Origin: Certhia americana
Taxonomy: Eukaryota; Chordata; Aves; Passeriformes; Certhiidae
DNA length: 64,000 nt
Direction: 5' to 3'
NCBI GenBank assembly: GCA_018697195.1
Contig: CM031858.1
Coordinates: forward strand, 88,503,277 to 88,567,276
The notes below the pieces were generated by a model. The model was not told the origin of the DNA. It saw nothing but the letters and a program-made list of their open reading frames with translations, and made no database searches. Shown here piece by piece: positions 1-12,999 of this stretch (positions are counted from its first letter, which is position 1; every line of letters starts with the position of its first letter). The position numbers were made by a program, and so were the translations under genes.

Positions 1-1650
1 AGAATTAGTTAACAAAGAACATAAGCTTTTCCTCTGTACGTCAAAGCACTCAAACACATGTGTAATGAACCCAATTGTCATTTTGTCCCTTCAGGAGAAC
101 TAAAGCCAGTGACTAAGTCCCATAGTTGCTATGGTTTTGGTAATCAGAAACTAGTAAAAATTATCTAGCAGTTTCTGGTGAAAGAAAATTCCTCCACAGG
201 ATAAACAATAGCCAAAAAACCCTTTGTTGACAGCAGCATAAACCATTTATCCTTGGGTTCGGCCATACAAAATGCTCACTACATGTAATTGTTCACATAG
301 AATGCTTTCATAGTTTTCTAATGAGTATATATTTGGCTTCAGAAGACTTAAAAGGTGTAAAATTATGATTTAAGAAAAATTCTGCCTGTATTTTATTAAA
401 TACCTACTATTGAATCATAACTCCCTCCTCCAAGTGAGATACTAAACATGATACTGTCATTTTTCACAAGTGACAAGACTGAAAGAGCTACAAAAATGCC
501 TCCATTGACTTCTATTTTTAATATTTTTCATTATTTTAAACTTATGAAATATTGCCTTATAAAAAACATGTTGATAATCTAGGCTAACAACATAACTGTT
601 AAAACAGTATTTATTGTTACATATAAATGTATACACATATGCACAAACACAGCAAACACATACTTGTCAAAATGAAAACAAAATGGGGCAATCAATTATA
701 ATAATGATAATCAACTATCAATAGAGGAGTATACCTTGGGAGTTAGGAGAAAAAAATCACAAATGTGGTGTGCCATGGTTGAAGAGTAGTGAAGCATGAT
801 GCAATGATTTCTTTCCTTCTTGAATCAACTGACCAAAACATACCGTTAAACCACTAACATGACACTCATTAAAAATAATGCTCCAGAAAGAAAATATTTC
901 CCTTGCTTCTCAGCAAGCAGGTAATAACATCAGAGGACAAAGGAACAATGCACTAAGTTTTACAGTAGATGATTCAATAATTACTCCTGTAGTACTGCAG
1001 AACTATAGACTCAGAGTCATACAGAAGAGTACTGTGTGAAGCTGGACTAGATTAACTGGATTTGTTCATACCTTTCCCATGGTGGTCAGGTCACACACTT
1101 GCAGAAATCCTCAACATTTTATTATACACTGTAATCCTTGTGGATGACTCAGTAAAACTGCTTTTTTTTCTGTGCCTCTTAGACCTTTCTTCACTTAGTT
1201 ACCTTTAAAGGTAAGAACTGATTCTGTCAGAAATCATGTATTGTAGGGAACCACAAAATGTGTTAGTGAAGGGGTGGTGGGAAAAGTCTGCTTGAAAGGT
1301 GAATGAAGCATTCTCTACAGTGGATATTTTACAGTTGGCTTCTTGAACTCAGCAAAGTAGGGGATGTTCCCAAAATAGCATTTAGAGCTTAACAGATAGA
1401 ACTGGCCCAAATCGGATGTGACATAAATAGGAGCAGACAGGGGGAGTAAGCAACACTCCTGGTGTTCGTGCTAGAGTTTACAGTGGCATCACTCGAGTAG
1501 CAAAGTGATTGGAGAACAGAGCTGAAACAGGCAGGCTGACCTGTGAGAAAAGAAATACAGAGTGCAGGACTGTTTCTGGAGGACAAGCAGATGGGAAAGA
1601 ATATATGCTCTATGTAGGCCAGAGACTGATCCTAGAAATGTTTGTGTGTT
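1..1650. other. AT-rich non-coding sequence, nothing recognised
   Basis: This stretch has no reading frame I recognise and no repeat-family signature. It is AT-rich with many short A and T runs, for example around 500-720. The 65-codon minus-strand frame at 1389-1586 shows no domain and is probably chance. Most likely unique intergenic or intronic DNA. Confidence 0.5.
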
Positions 1651-1780
1651 CAAGGCCGGGTCAGATGAGACTTTAAGTAACCCAGTCTAGTGGGAGGTGT
1701 CCCTTCCCATGACAGTGGGGTCGGAACAAGATGATCTTTAAAGTTCCTTCCAACCCAAACTATTCTATGATTCTGTGATG
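1651..1780 (+). mobile_element. CR1 LINE 3' tail, 5'-truncated
   Basis: This is a 130-bp fragment of the 3' untranslated end of a CR1 non-LTR retrotransposon, in sense orientation. The order of motifs fits CR1: a 'caaggccgggtcagatgaga' start, then a 'gtctagtgggaggtgtccct' block, then 'cttccaacccaaactattc'. It ends in the octamer repeat ATTCTATG-ATTCTGTG, which marks the CR1 3' terminus and replaces a poly-A tail. Severe 5' truncation is the normal outcome of target-primed reverse transcription for this family. No coding sequence remains. Family call is from remembered consensus; the subfamily cannot be set by eye. Confidence 0.93.
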
Positions 1781-4700
1781 ATTATCTCCATAGGTTCTTC
1801 CAAGTTCATCTTTGTATAAACAGTGATCTTAATCAGTGGCATTATCCCATGGATCAAATTTGGCTCATGGGTCAAAGAAGCAGCTCAGCACAAGCATATT
1901 AAAATCTCTCTGTGTACCTAGATGGAGGTGCTTATGGTGCCAGTCACTGCTCCTTACTGGAAATACTGAAATAATCTTTTTTTTATTGAGGAAGAAGGCC
2001 ATATTTTATTTCTGCTGTTTTCTGGAGCTGAGATCTAAAACTGTTTCCAAATTAATATATGCATATCCCTGGTCACAATCTGCACCTCTGCTAAGTCTGA
2101 AACTTAGAACTTTTCTACTTGCAAAAAAGAAAAAACCCAGTGCATAGCATTTTTTATCATGCTTAAAAATTGCATGGAGAGTGCTTTCATTTGGTGGCTA
2201 CAGCTACTGCCTGTAGTGGATGTTGCCTGTTACTGGATAGAAACATTTGTTCGGTCTAATATGTGCTGCTTCAACAGACAATGAAAAGGATAAACAATTG
2301 ATTGCAATCAGATGCCAAAACAAAAACATTGTAATAATGTTGCATATTTGCACAGTTATCATGAATCCATGACAATATAAAAAGTTTCTTTTAATGCATA
2401 TACAGATGAGAATGAATTTAAGAAAAGGCCCTGGGGAGGCAGATACCAAGCACTATCAGATTGTGCAGTGACTTTGGCTGCTTTTGTACTGAAAATGAAA
2501 GTCATCCAAAGCCTGGAAAAGCCATAAGAGAAATGTTTATTTTGAACTTATAGGCAACTACTTTTGGGTAGAAATGTCAGTTTTTTCTCAGATGAAGATT
2601 TTGGTGGGGTTTCTATATGAAATGCTGCCTCTCTAAGAAAGATTAGTTTCTTTCTCCAGCATAACTGACTGGCAGGAACAGTCCAAGTCAAAGCCTTCAC
2701 AGCACTTTCTCCTCTCCAGAACACTTTGGAAATTGTTATTTCCATTTCACCAGCAATTCCAATATATTTGAATATATATTAATTTACAAAACAGAGTACA
2801 ACACCAAGCAACATTTTGTCATTCTGTCTCTGAAACAAATCTGGTAAAAGAAAGAGGACACAGAAATATTTATATAAATAAGTAGTTAATTTTATTCTTA
2901 ATAGTTATTCATGACCATCTCTGGCTTTAGTATGCACATATCACTGAATGTTGCTGTGCAATGGAGATGCTCTAATGAGCTGACACTTTCACCTGTATTC
3001 ACCAAGAGTAAAGAATATAATTCTGGAAATCTAAACATGTCCCATCTCATCCTGTACAGTATTTTTGTCCTACTAGTATCTGTATTGAAACTCCCAATAA
3101 CTTCAGTGGAAGCAGCACTAAGACCTAAATTCCCAAAAATGTTAAACTTAAATGAAACTCCAAAAACAATACGTCACCTCCTTCTGTTCCCAGAATGGAC
3201 TGATACATTGATTTTGAAGCCACAGTTTGGAGAATAATTAAGTGTGAGGGTTTTTGGAGACAGGAATTAGAAGTGTATCAATGGAAAACAATTTAGACAA
3301 ATGCTTTATGTTGTCTGCCAACAACTGCTTGTTTTTTGTAGTTCAGCCTTACTGATGATGCTAACTTAGAGTTAGATATTGTAAAATGACATGATGCCTG
3401 TTCTGGGGGAGGGGGAAAGGAGTGCTGATGTGAGAGCACCTCTTAATGAGGAGCAGTTGATATATAAATGTGGGCAGTTTTATAGTTTTGTCAAACAACA
3501 TAAAAGTGTTATTCTGGATTTACTAGCAGGAAATAAAATCCAAATTGAAATTAGATTTTTAAATGGCACAAAATTCCAATGCTTTTTTTATGTCACCACT
3601 AAAATACCCACACATCCTGTTAAATAGGAAGCGTAAAAGCTGCAGAAATATCTTGAAGGCAAAATCAGGGATATTATTTACTCAGGAAAAACTTCTTTCT
3701 GTGCTACTGCTATTGGAAAATGAATAAGTATTATTCTCTATATTGTCTTTGTTATAAGCTGGTTGCAGTCATTGATAGTAACACTGACTTCACCATATCC
3801 TATTAAATATGTCTGTAAGGGGTTCAATTCTGACAGCTTTCCTTGCCATACTTCTATCTTGAAATCTCAATGAGATTTTATCTCTGCAACAATTTGAGGC
3901 CATTTCAGGAAGTTTATATCAAATCTTAGAAGCGTAATCCTGAACATTCTGGTAGGTCAAGTTATGGTTATTGACTTTTGAAATAGAGGTAATAAATGTT
4001 GCTTTTTTCTGTTTTGGAATGCAATATTTATGACCTAACTCAACTTCTCCCTCTTATTTGAACCATATCATCAACTTTAATGGGAAGCAATAGACAGGGT
4101 TTAACCAGTGGCCACATAATTTTGAAAATTGGGCAATTCCGCCATTATCATATTTCATTTTTTTTGCTTCCATATCTGCCTGGCAGTCAGTTGTTTGCAC
4201 TCAAGTTTCGTGGTTTACCATTGCTTGTAGCTTCATATAGTACATCTTTTGTTACTTTTAAAGACAAATTTATCTTTCAGAGCTCACACTTGCTCTTGCT
4301 TTAACCAATTTTATGACAAAAGAAGGTGATGTAGGCAGTAACCTTTTTAGAAGCAGGTCTGCTTGTTTGATGTGTTGCTTATTTCTCTATGGAGAAGTAA
4401 ATCTACTCACATGTACTTCCAGAGGAAGAAAAAACACTCTTTTCTTCATTAATATAGAAAAGAACATCTTAGCAGAATGCGAGGTGTTTGGGACAAGATA
4501 AATGATGTTTTTATTAAAATTAACCAAGCAAACAATTTTCTATAGGTTGGGTTGCATTAAAATATATTTTTCTCCTAAAATGCAAGTACAGTGACTCCCT
4601 AATCTAGAATTAAAATAATTTCAGATATTGCTGGCATATACTCAATAGACATAGAGCAGAGCTTGTTTCCAGCTTGGGAAAAGAATCCAAAAAGTGAAAA

Positions 4701-7700
4701 ATTGGGACCTCGTGGTCTCTTCTCTGACAAAGAGTTCACTCATTTTAGCATGTAAATCACAAACGCTGCCGAGGATTACCTCTTGTCTGGGAAGAAACAC
4801 TCAGAATGACTAAAAAATTAGGTTGCAGTTCAGTATTCAGAGTATCTATCTAAATAATATTATAGATATTCTCCTTCTCTTGTGCAGCAAAACATATCTA
4901 GAAAGAATGGAAGAGAAGCTACATTTAACTTAACACTGCTCTGCTGTGATATCCCAGATCCTGGGGCGAAAGGCTAGCCTGTATCCTGCTCACCTTTATG
5001 TCACTTAATACAAAAAGGAAGGAAATGAACAATTCCATGGTGTTTCCCTTTGTTGTAGGAGGAAGAAGTAAGCTCAGCCCATGGAAGAAGGGTAGAGCTG
5101 AATTTGAAGCAAAATTGTTGGCTAAGAGAGCATGGCACGATGTGATTTGAGGTGAGAAAAAGCAAGGGGTTAGACTCCAGAGGATTGAGTTATCTTCTGT
5201 AAGTATTGGTAACCGAAAAGATATTTGTAACTGGAATATAGTAAAAATCTGTGGTCTGAAAACATAGTAAGGTCAAGCAGGCAGGAAAATCTGACCAGAA
5301 CAATTAACACATATTTCAGACAGTGGTCTGAGTCTAGTTACGATTTCTGATAGCCATAGCCAGGTTAGCCTGTTGTCTTCCTCCAGGTACAGGTTGACAG
5401 GGAAGGGAAGTGCTGAGGAAAAAGCACAGCCAAACAAATAGCTGGGAGATTTGGGGAAATGCGCTGTTTTCTCTTCCATGTTTGGACAAATGTTGCACTC
5501 CTGGCCAGTGTGCCACTTCATTATTTCATATGGTCATTTCTTGCTATGCAGCAAGACTGGATTAAATTGTGCTAGGAACTGCAAAGACCCAGCTCAGGAG
5601 TCAGGGAAGTAAGAGTGTTCCCATTCAGACTCTTTATTTTATATGTTCCTCTGATTTGTAGGTGTAGTGGGGAATTGACCTTATCATGTTTGAAAACACA
5701 AAAATGCCAGAAATGTCAGGATACTGAGTTGCAAACAGGCCAGGATGAAGTAGAATTTTAGATGGTGTAGATTTCTGTATTTGTGTACAGGTAGGATCTG
5801 TCCTGAAAAGAGATTAACTCCTGCAGGTAACTGGATGAAGGCACTAACCTAATGTATGTACTAAGGCATTTAATTTACACTGATCAGAATTTTATCACTT
5901 TGATATTGCAATTTTGAATGTAGAAATCTTTCAGTACTCACAATGTAGTGTCCTAGGTGAAATATGAAAGTAAAATAGCTAGAAATATTGCACATTACCA
6001 TGCATACGTTTTCTAATGCTTGAATTTCAGGTCTGTTAAATTGATTGTGTATGATCTGAATGCACCCGTTGTTTTTGAGTAATCAGAGCCTGATTATAAT
6101 TTTCCCTTTTTAGTCTCCTTAAACCAACCCTAAACCCAAACAAATAACAATTTTCTCGTCTTCTGGGATAACATGTAAATGAACTGCTGACTCCTAAGTC
6201 CTTGAGTTAGGCATGGATTACCAGCTTGAGAGAAAATGATGAGAATGTAACATTTTGTAGTTTTTGAATTTTGTGGATGCCAGTTGCTAATATGTACACG
6301 GGGTTGATGTTTGTGAAAAAGCCAGTATTTTATCCTCTAGGCCTTCCATTTAAAAAATTAGCTTGTGATTAATTGCTGCATGCTTCCATTACTGCAACGT
6401 AGATGGATTTTAAAAGCCATTTGACAAAAAAAATGCACCTTGGGGTATTTTAAATGCAGCAGCTGTAGAGCACTCGGTAATTTTATTCTGTGTTTTTTAT
6501 ATTCATAGTGACTGAAAATGCAACTTGAGTTAGAATCACAGGATAATAACATCAGTTCTGTTTTACTCCAAAGTTTGATTTTCTGTTTGTGTTTAAGAAG
6601 CTGACAACCATATCTGAAGCTCACTGATTATCTGCTTATAGTAGCCCATCATCTCAGTGGAACAGATCAACAAACCTTTTCCACTTTGTCAAATGTATTC
6701 CAAATAACATCAAAATGGGGCCAAAGATTTGAAAGTGAGTTAGAATAATGTTAATCTTTATTTATTCTAAAAAATCCCCCCAGTATTTAAAGAATAATTT
6801 GTGATCAATTTAAATGGATCCTAATTTCACATTAAATGAATTGTTTTCTTCATTTTTCTAAAGAGTATATTTATCTATTCTATATTTATGTAGAATATAG
6901 GATATAGTATATTTATTTATTCTATCACTGACTCATAATTTTATCTTTTTTATAAGTGAGAAGAATGTCTTAAAACAGTGAATGTATTCAATTAACGTTA
7001 TTTAATCTATTGATTCTAAGGTTTTCTGTCCTAGATTTTCAAAAACAATCTTGTAAAATCTACTGCCCCACACCCCAATCTTTCATGGTCATCCACATAA
7101 CTTGACATTTGCTACGTCTGTGTTAAATCTCACCAAATTAACATTGTTATTCAAGTGTGTGGAGTTGGATGGTTTTCTTATTTTTTCAGTTTGTATTGAA
7201 AATCCAGATAATCTGCTGGATATTCTTGTTCCAGTTTCTTGGCCTATTCAAATATACCAGAAAATAGAAATGCATTCCTTGATGAAACCAAGGCAACCCA
7301 GAGAATATCTCTGCTGAAGTTCACAACTGACTGTCACAAATGAAAACAAATTGATAAATTACAGTTTGCAAATCCCTACAATAGGAAATTAATTTAGTGA
7401 TTTGAAATAAAACAAATTTTGCCACTTCTAGACAATTGCTTATGACCATCTGCAAAAGAAAATTCTGTTTCTTTTTCATTGAATGTACAGAGATTTTTAT
7501 ATAAACAGAATCGAATCCTTTCAAGAATCAGCATTTCATCACAAGAGAATGAAATGATACTTCACAATGGATCTGATAAATGAGACATTTATATATGAAC
7601 AGGCACATTGATTGACCTCTGATTTTTAAGAACTCTCAAAAAACAAAGTAGAAAGAAATGTAATTCAGTGCTATTTATTTTGGAAAGTAAGTGGTTGAGC

Positions 7701-8022
7701 CATGTGCTGTAAGTGACTCAAATCTGGATGTTTGAATTTCTTATCAATATTTTGACAGAATGGTTGTAATGCACAGCCTTAAAATCAGTTAAAATGTTGG
7801 GCCAGGATGCCTGTGAACATAGGAAGTCGTGTATCATCCTAAAATACTGCCATTTGATTTTGGTACTTCACTGCAGCAAAAAAAAGCTGCAGTGAAATCT
7901 GGACCTCTCACAAACAGATTTCATTTTAAGTAACAACATTAGCGGCCAGTCTTTAATATTAGCAATATGTAAAAACCTAAGGAAATTTTGGTGTCAGACT
8001 TCTACCCTGCATTAGTTCATAG
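1781..8022. other. Unique AT-rich non-coding sequence
   Basis: About 6.2 kb without a recognisable gene or repeat family. Frames of 60-108 codons occur on both strands (for example plus 2911-3237 and minus 6358-6624), but none has a recognisable domain, a convincing start or splice context. Around 6865-6925 a short AT-rich motif of the form AGTATATTTATYTATTCTAT appears twice. A perfect inverted repeat at 7867-7896 is listed separately. Could be intron or gene desert. Confidence 0.5.
7867..7896. repeat. Perfect 11-bp inverted repeat with A8 loop
   Basis: TTCACTGCAGC at 7867-7877 is followed by eight A residues and then its exact reverse complement at 7886-7896. Transcribed from the minus strand it would make an 11-bp stem with a U8 loop. 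I see no flanking gene to link it to. Confidence 0.9.
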
Positions 8023-8043
8023 AAACACTTAGAACAGGAAATT

Positions 8044-8131
8044 ATGGCTGAAATTAAGCCAATTAATGTTTTGATCCCATCAGCTGTGTTATGCGTTATG
8101 GTTGTCCTGTCCTGCATCCTTCTTGCTGTGG
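8044..8131 (+). CDS. Very tentative coding exon: short hydrophobic peptide ending at a splice donor
   Basis: An ATG at 8044 has A at -3 and G at +4, a good vertebrate start context. It opens a frame of 29 codons with a charged start (MAEIK) and then a continuous hydrophobic run from about residue 8 to 29 that would fit one membrane span. The frame meets G|GTGAGTAAC at 8131/8132, which matches the vertebrate donor consensus very well. Unspliced, it would end two codons later at 8139. The frame is also open upstream to an AG at 8021-8022, so an internal exon of 8023-8131 is equally possible. I do not recognise the peptide, and no partner exon was found. A frame this short with a donor-like site can easily arise by chance. 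Confidence 0.12.
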
Positions 8132-8139
8132 GTGAGTAA

Positions 8140-9448
8140 CTTAGCTACCCTTGGCTACCTGTGCCAGGGAAAATGAGCCAACCAGAGCTCTGCTGTGATG
8201 GGGCAACATTGCAGCATCATGTTCTGATCTGTTTGCTACCAACAAAATGCATGCAAGCTCATCTTTCACTTTTAAATGAGTCAGGTTTCCCTTGGAGCCT
8301 TTCAGTTAGAAGAAAGAAATAAACACTTAGCAAAGGCTAATGATAAAATCTACACTTTTACTACTTTTTAAAAATTATTTTTAATAGGAAAATGTGCAAC
8401 CTCCCTTCTAGCAAAAAGATAGAAATTGTGGATTTTATGAAATAAATTCTGCTGCACAGCAGGTTTAGGCAGGCTGCTACAGTCAGGTCCTTAAGGCATT
8501 CTGTGGCTTCCCTGTGGTAAGCCATGGTTCTCATTTGTAAAGCCAGGAGAATTCCCACTGTTGCTGTAATCATATGCATGATCCTTCTTCCGTCTCAGTG
8601 CTTCCAGCATCAGTTAAAAAAAGAAAAATAGGGCAAATGTTGGTTGGCATACAGTCAGCTATCCAAGAGCTTAGATACTTTATATGTTTTGTGGGATTTA
8701 ATTTTGTCCTCAGGAAAAGAATTAAGCCTTTTAGTGGAAATCTTAAAAATAATACAGATAAAAGAAAGAAAGGAGGAAAAAAAAACCTCAGGGAAAGAAC
8801 TAAAAAACAACAGAAACACCACCACCACCAAAACATGTCCTGATTCCGACGTGATAGTGAAGACATCAGAATGATTTTTTAGGTAAAATATTCTCATTTT
8901 TATGTAAAATATTCTCATTTTTCCCATGAACATCTGTTTTCCAAATATGTAAAATCCTTTCAGGAAAGGCCTGAGGTCATCCCATGAACCTGGCTGTCGT
9001 ATACTCTCCGTGTTCTGTCACTTCTGCACTGGGTGACTACCTGTCCAGTGTTTGATTCTGCAACTTTCCTATTAACAGCCCTTGATGGACTCATTTTAGC
9101 ATGTCTTTTTATTCCCTTTATTCTTTTGATACTCAGAAAATATAAGTCAGTGTGTTTCACAGATCAGTTATGTTTTATGGGTAAAAGCACTTTGGTGTCT
9201 TTTAAGCCTTCCCTTTGAAAGTTTCATTTTATATCCTCTCCTTCTTGTATTGTGAAAAAGGCTGAGTATCTGTTCCCTACTTATCTTCTCTGGGTCTTTC
9301 ATGATCCTGTAAACCTCAGTCTCCCCTCTTTCTGTCCTCTGTCTTTTCCATTTCATTGTTTGAAAGTGCTGGTCTGCTGCTTCTTGCCTGCTGTGGAAGC
9401 TGCTGCAGAAATTTCATTGTGCCTGCTGCCCTCCCATCTAGAAGCAGG
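8140..9448. other. Non-coding sequence with short tandem duplication
   Basis: There is no recognisable gene. Five small overlapping frames on both strands at 8570-8933 lie in a lysine- or phenylalanine-coding A-rich tract (about 8755-8830) and are composition artefacts. A 21-bp direct duplication at 8883-8922 is listed separately. The rest shows no repeat-family signature. Confidence 0.5.
8883..8922. repeat. 21-bp tandem duplication
   Basis: GTAAAATATTCTCATTTTTAT at 8883-8903 is followed at once by a second copy (8904-8922) that matches perfectly for 19 bases. It is a small, apparently recent local duplication. Confidence 0.92.
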
Positions 9449-10190
9449 GAATTGGAAGGAGCCTCTGAAGGTCATCTGAGCCCACCTACAGCTGACAGCT
9501 GGGTTTGGATTAAGTTATCCATTTGGCCCAACAAGACAAGTCCTGATTTACTTCCAGTAAGGGAGATTTCACAACTTCTCTAGACAACCTGTTGCAATGT
9601 TCGACTGTTCTCACAGTGAAGCACTTTTTCCTGTAGTCTGATGAAATTGCCATTTGAAGAAACTGATTCTCATTGCTTCTTTTCCTTTTGCTGTGTTCTT
9701 GTGAAAAGGATATCTCCATCTTCTCTATAATTGCTCTCTAGATTTTGTGAGAATGTGAATAGACTCCCTTTCAGCTGAGTAAGCTGAATTCCTTTCACCT
9801 TTCAGTGGGTATCAGCTTGGTGGCGCTTCACTGAGCCATCTCCAATACTTCAATGTCTCTTTTGAAGAGGGAGTCCAGAACCGGACACAATATTCCAAGT
9901 GTCACCTAACAAATGCCAAACAAAGCAGTGATAAACTTTCATCTGCTGGGTTTACTTTGGCTGCTGCAGTAACTGCCCTAGGTTGGTTTCATTGCTACAA
10001 GGATGCATAGCTCAGCCAGTCAGTTCCTGGCCTGGACTGCTACTTGGGATTATTCCACCCCAGGTAAAGGATGCTATAAATATTTTTGTTGAATATTATG
10101 CAATTCCTGTTGGCCCAGTCTTCCAACCTGTTGAGATCTCTGTTTGCTGCAGTGTATAATATAGACCTTGTTGTGTCTTACTCTATTTTT
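9449..10190 (-). mobile_element. Old CR1 LINE fragment, antisense (3'UTR and RT C-terminal part)
   Basis: About 740 bp of a diverged CR1 element lies in reverse orientation. Read along the plus strand, the order of conserved blocks is: 'aattggaaggagcctctgaa' (3' tail), 'gacaacctgttgcaatgttc' and 'cagtgaagcactttttcctg' (3'UTR), 'gagtccagaaccggacacaa' (the VQFWAP-type end of the reverse transcriptase), 'gattattccaccccaggtaa' (LGRNNP-type region), and 'cttccaacctgttgagatct'. This matches the 3' to 5' order of a CR1. The block that encodes the RT catalytic core is missing, so it is 5'-truncated. Substitutions and gaps are many, which suggests an old insertion from an older subfamily. No frame is intact. 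Confidence 0.85.
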
Positions 10191-10234
10191 TCTCACAGAG
10201 TTGGAGCAGAACTCTGTGAATCAGTGGAGATATG

Positions 10235-10405
10235 AATCCATACTAGTTTTTAAATTAGCATCATAACAAAAATATTATTAATAACATTAATTATAATATT
10301 AATTTAAATATGAATAACAATAAAATTATTTTGATATTTATATTATCATTATTAGTTTAGTAGAAGTAGTAGTTTGTTATTTATTATTAGTTGATAATTT
10401 TTTTT
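10235..10405. repeat. AT-rich low-complexity patch
   Basis: About 170 bp is made almost only of A and T with repeated ATTA, TAAT and ATTATTA words. It lies just beyond the old antisense CR1. Such patches are common beside old insertions and in gene deserts; no function is implied. Confidence 0.8.
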
Positions 10406-12999
10406 CTGTTTTGATTTCTGTACCTTTACAGGTTATCAATACTGATATATTTGCTTTTTTGGCCAACACTGAAACTGACTAAATGTTTTCAGTAAAATGT
10501 CCATGCTGATTTTGAGATCTGTTTCATCAACAGCAATAGCTAGTTCAGACCTAGCAGGGTATTTGAAGAGTAAAAATTTTGTTTCTCTGTACATATTCGT
10601 TTGAATTTATCATCACTGAATATCATCAATTATTTTATTGCCTAGTTTTTCACCTTCAAAAAGAGAAAACTGAGATATTATACAGTTGAATATGAAATGG
10701 TGTTGTTAAAGAAAACCAAGTATTCAGTGTTTCTGATAACACAAGAAACAGAAGTCATCAAAAGAAGTTGCAGAATTTTTAAAACATACAGAAGTATTTT
10801 TTCTAAAACATTTTAACTGAAAGTATGTATAGTTTCAATGCTTATTTTAAAAATATGTTTTAAAGTCTCAAGACTGAATAACAATAAAACTGTCCAGGCT
10901 TAGGAAGTCCCTAGCACAGTGATTACAAAATTTCTTTATTTGACTGATTCTTAATTGTTTTATCACCATGATAAAATAACAATAGGTTTGCTATTCTCAA
11001 AGACAGAATACTGAACTATAGGTTGAGATCAAGTACAGTCATTTCACATTATACTTCTGAAGAAAACCTTCATCAACTGCTCAGTCCATCTTAGATTGAA
11101 GTTTCTTGAATAAAACTTTCATGTATTCTTCCTTCTGTTTCTAAAGGTGGTCACGGGAAGAAAACGTTGTTCTTAACTGTAAAACATAGCCCTCAGAACC
11201 CTGATGAATAGCATATAATCTGTTTTAGAGGAATTCATTGTGAGGAAGTTCATTGCAAATAGCCAAAGGAACATGCAAAGAAATGTTCTGGAAAGATTCA
11301 TAAACAGCTGCTCCTGTAAAAGTGCTTATAAGTGTAGTAGTGGTCAGGCTGTGTATAAGGAGCAAGCTTTTCCAAACTCACTGAAGTTTGAGATGAATAC
11401 TGGATATTGACATAATTTTTAAAAATAAACCCTTGGTAGAGTACACAGACTTGATTTCTGAAAAATATATGGCTAAAATAACTAGTGATGCTTATATGAC
11501 TTAGTTTCATTTTGAGGATGTTAGTTACATCTAGGAGATTTGCACCTTGTATCTCCATTTTTTGTGTCTGCACAGCACAACATCATTTTTAAAATTCCCT
11601 TCTCTTCTCACAGACATAATTCTCTTTATTTGTTAGATATTTGTTACTCATCCTTTGGTATGCTTACCTATAAGAAGTATTTCAATTCTAAAATGTTTTT
11701 TGCTGTAATTTCTGACAAAGTGTCATATTTTCTTCTTTTGCTAGCTAATAATTTGAAGTACACTCTTGGTTAGGTGTGGCAGATAATTCTGGAATGTAGA
11801 ATGAAAAGTTCCTCTGATTTCGTGTTTGCCTCCTTTCTGCTTCTAGGAGAGAGGGTGGACATGAGATCAGGAACTTTAAACTTCTACTGTAACTGAAGGA
11901 AGAGATCCTGCCCTCCTTCCACCCAACTACTTTATTTCTTAGCCTGTGTTTCTCTGGTGTTAGCACAAGTGTTCCTGGAAGGAACCAGCGTGGGTTACAC
12001 CCACAAAGGTAGCAATGTTAGCTGAGAGATCCAGGGCTACATTTGGTAGCAGCATCTGTTCATACCACTAAAAGTGTTGACACTTTAGTTTAGACAGGCT
12101 TTATTTGCTAATATTTGCAACAGCAATGAACAGCTTTTACACTTCCAAATGGCTGTATAAATGGGTAATCACACATATCTACAGCACAGCTAATCTCTTG
12201 AAGTGGTACTGACTGACTAAACAAGTTAATTTTTTTTCTTTTGCCCTTGATAGAGAAATTAAAAAACAAATATGATTTTAACAGTAGACCCTGTAATACC
12301 TCAAAAAGTAGTATATAATTGGTTAATTTATCATTTTTTCCCCATTGAATTGCTTGAATATTCCCCATTGAGCTACTTGGTAGTGTAGAAGTCAACTTCT
12401 CACTGAATAAAATGGTATCAGTAAGTCCTTGTTAACTGAAGAGATGGCCTGTAACTCCACATTTAAGTCAATTCTAGCAACTATTCAGACAAATTCTCAC
12501 CTCCTCCCCTTCACAGATATGTTCTAATTCCCTGGGAAAAAAGCATAAAAAAGCCTGAAAATGATGTTTCCAATTAGTGTGGCTTTCTCCTATTTAAATT
12601 CTGTGTGTCTCTTCCAGATAATTGAATAAAATGTGATACATTCTTTTGATCTTTGTTGAGATGATGTAGGCTGTAAATATTGTTTCTTTATACCGTTCAT
12701 ATTGACATAGATTGTATTATGCCACTTATAGCTTCTTTGGCACAGCTCTGGAATCAAGTGTTCAGCAGTGATTAATGACCAAGAATACACAGACCTACTG
12801 TTGAGTCTAAGAGCTCTCTAATCTCTACTCCCGTTCCTTCCTCAATTCCAGCATTAGTTAATGTGGCTTCTGTGAACACAGCAGTTCTGACTTGTCATAC
12901 AGCTCGTACTGCCAGCAGTTAGCATAGTGGTAGCACAGGGCTAATGATCATTAAATTCTTGGTTTTCTTAATTCTTGCTTATTATTGTATCACTGATGC
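10406..12999. other. Unique non-coding sequence, nothing recognised
   Basis: No gene or repeat signature is visible. Minus-strand frames of 66-95 codons at 11298-11573, 11745-11966 and 12108-12395 have no recognisable domain. Composition is AT-rich and even. Confidence 0.5.
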
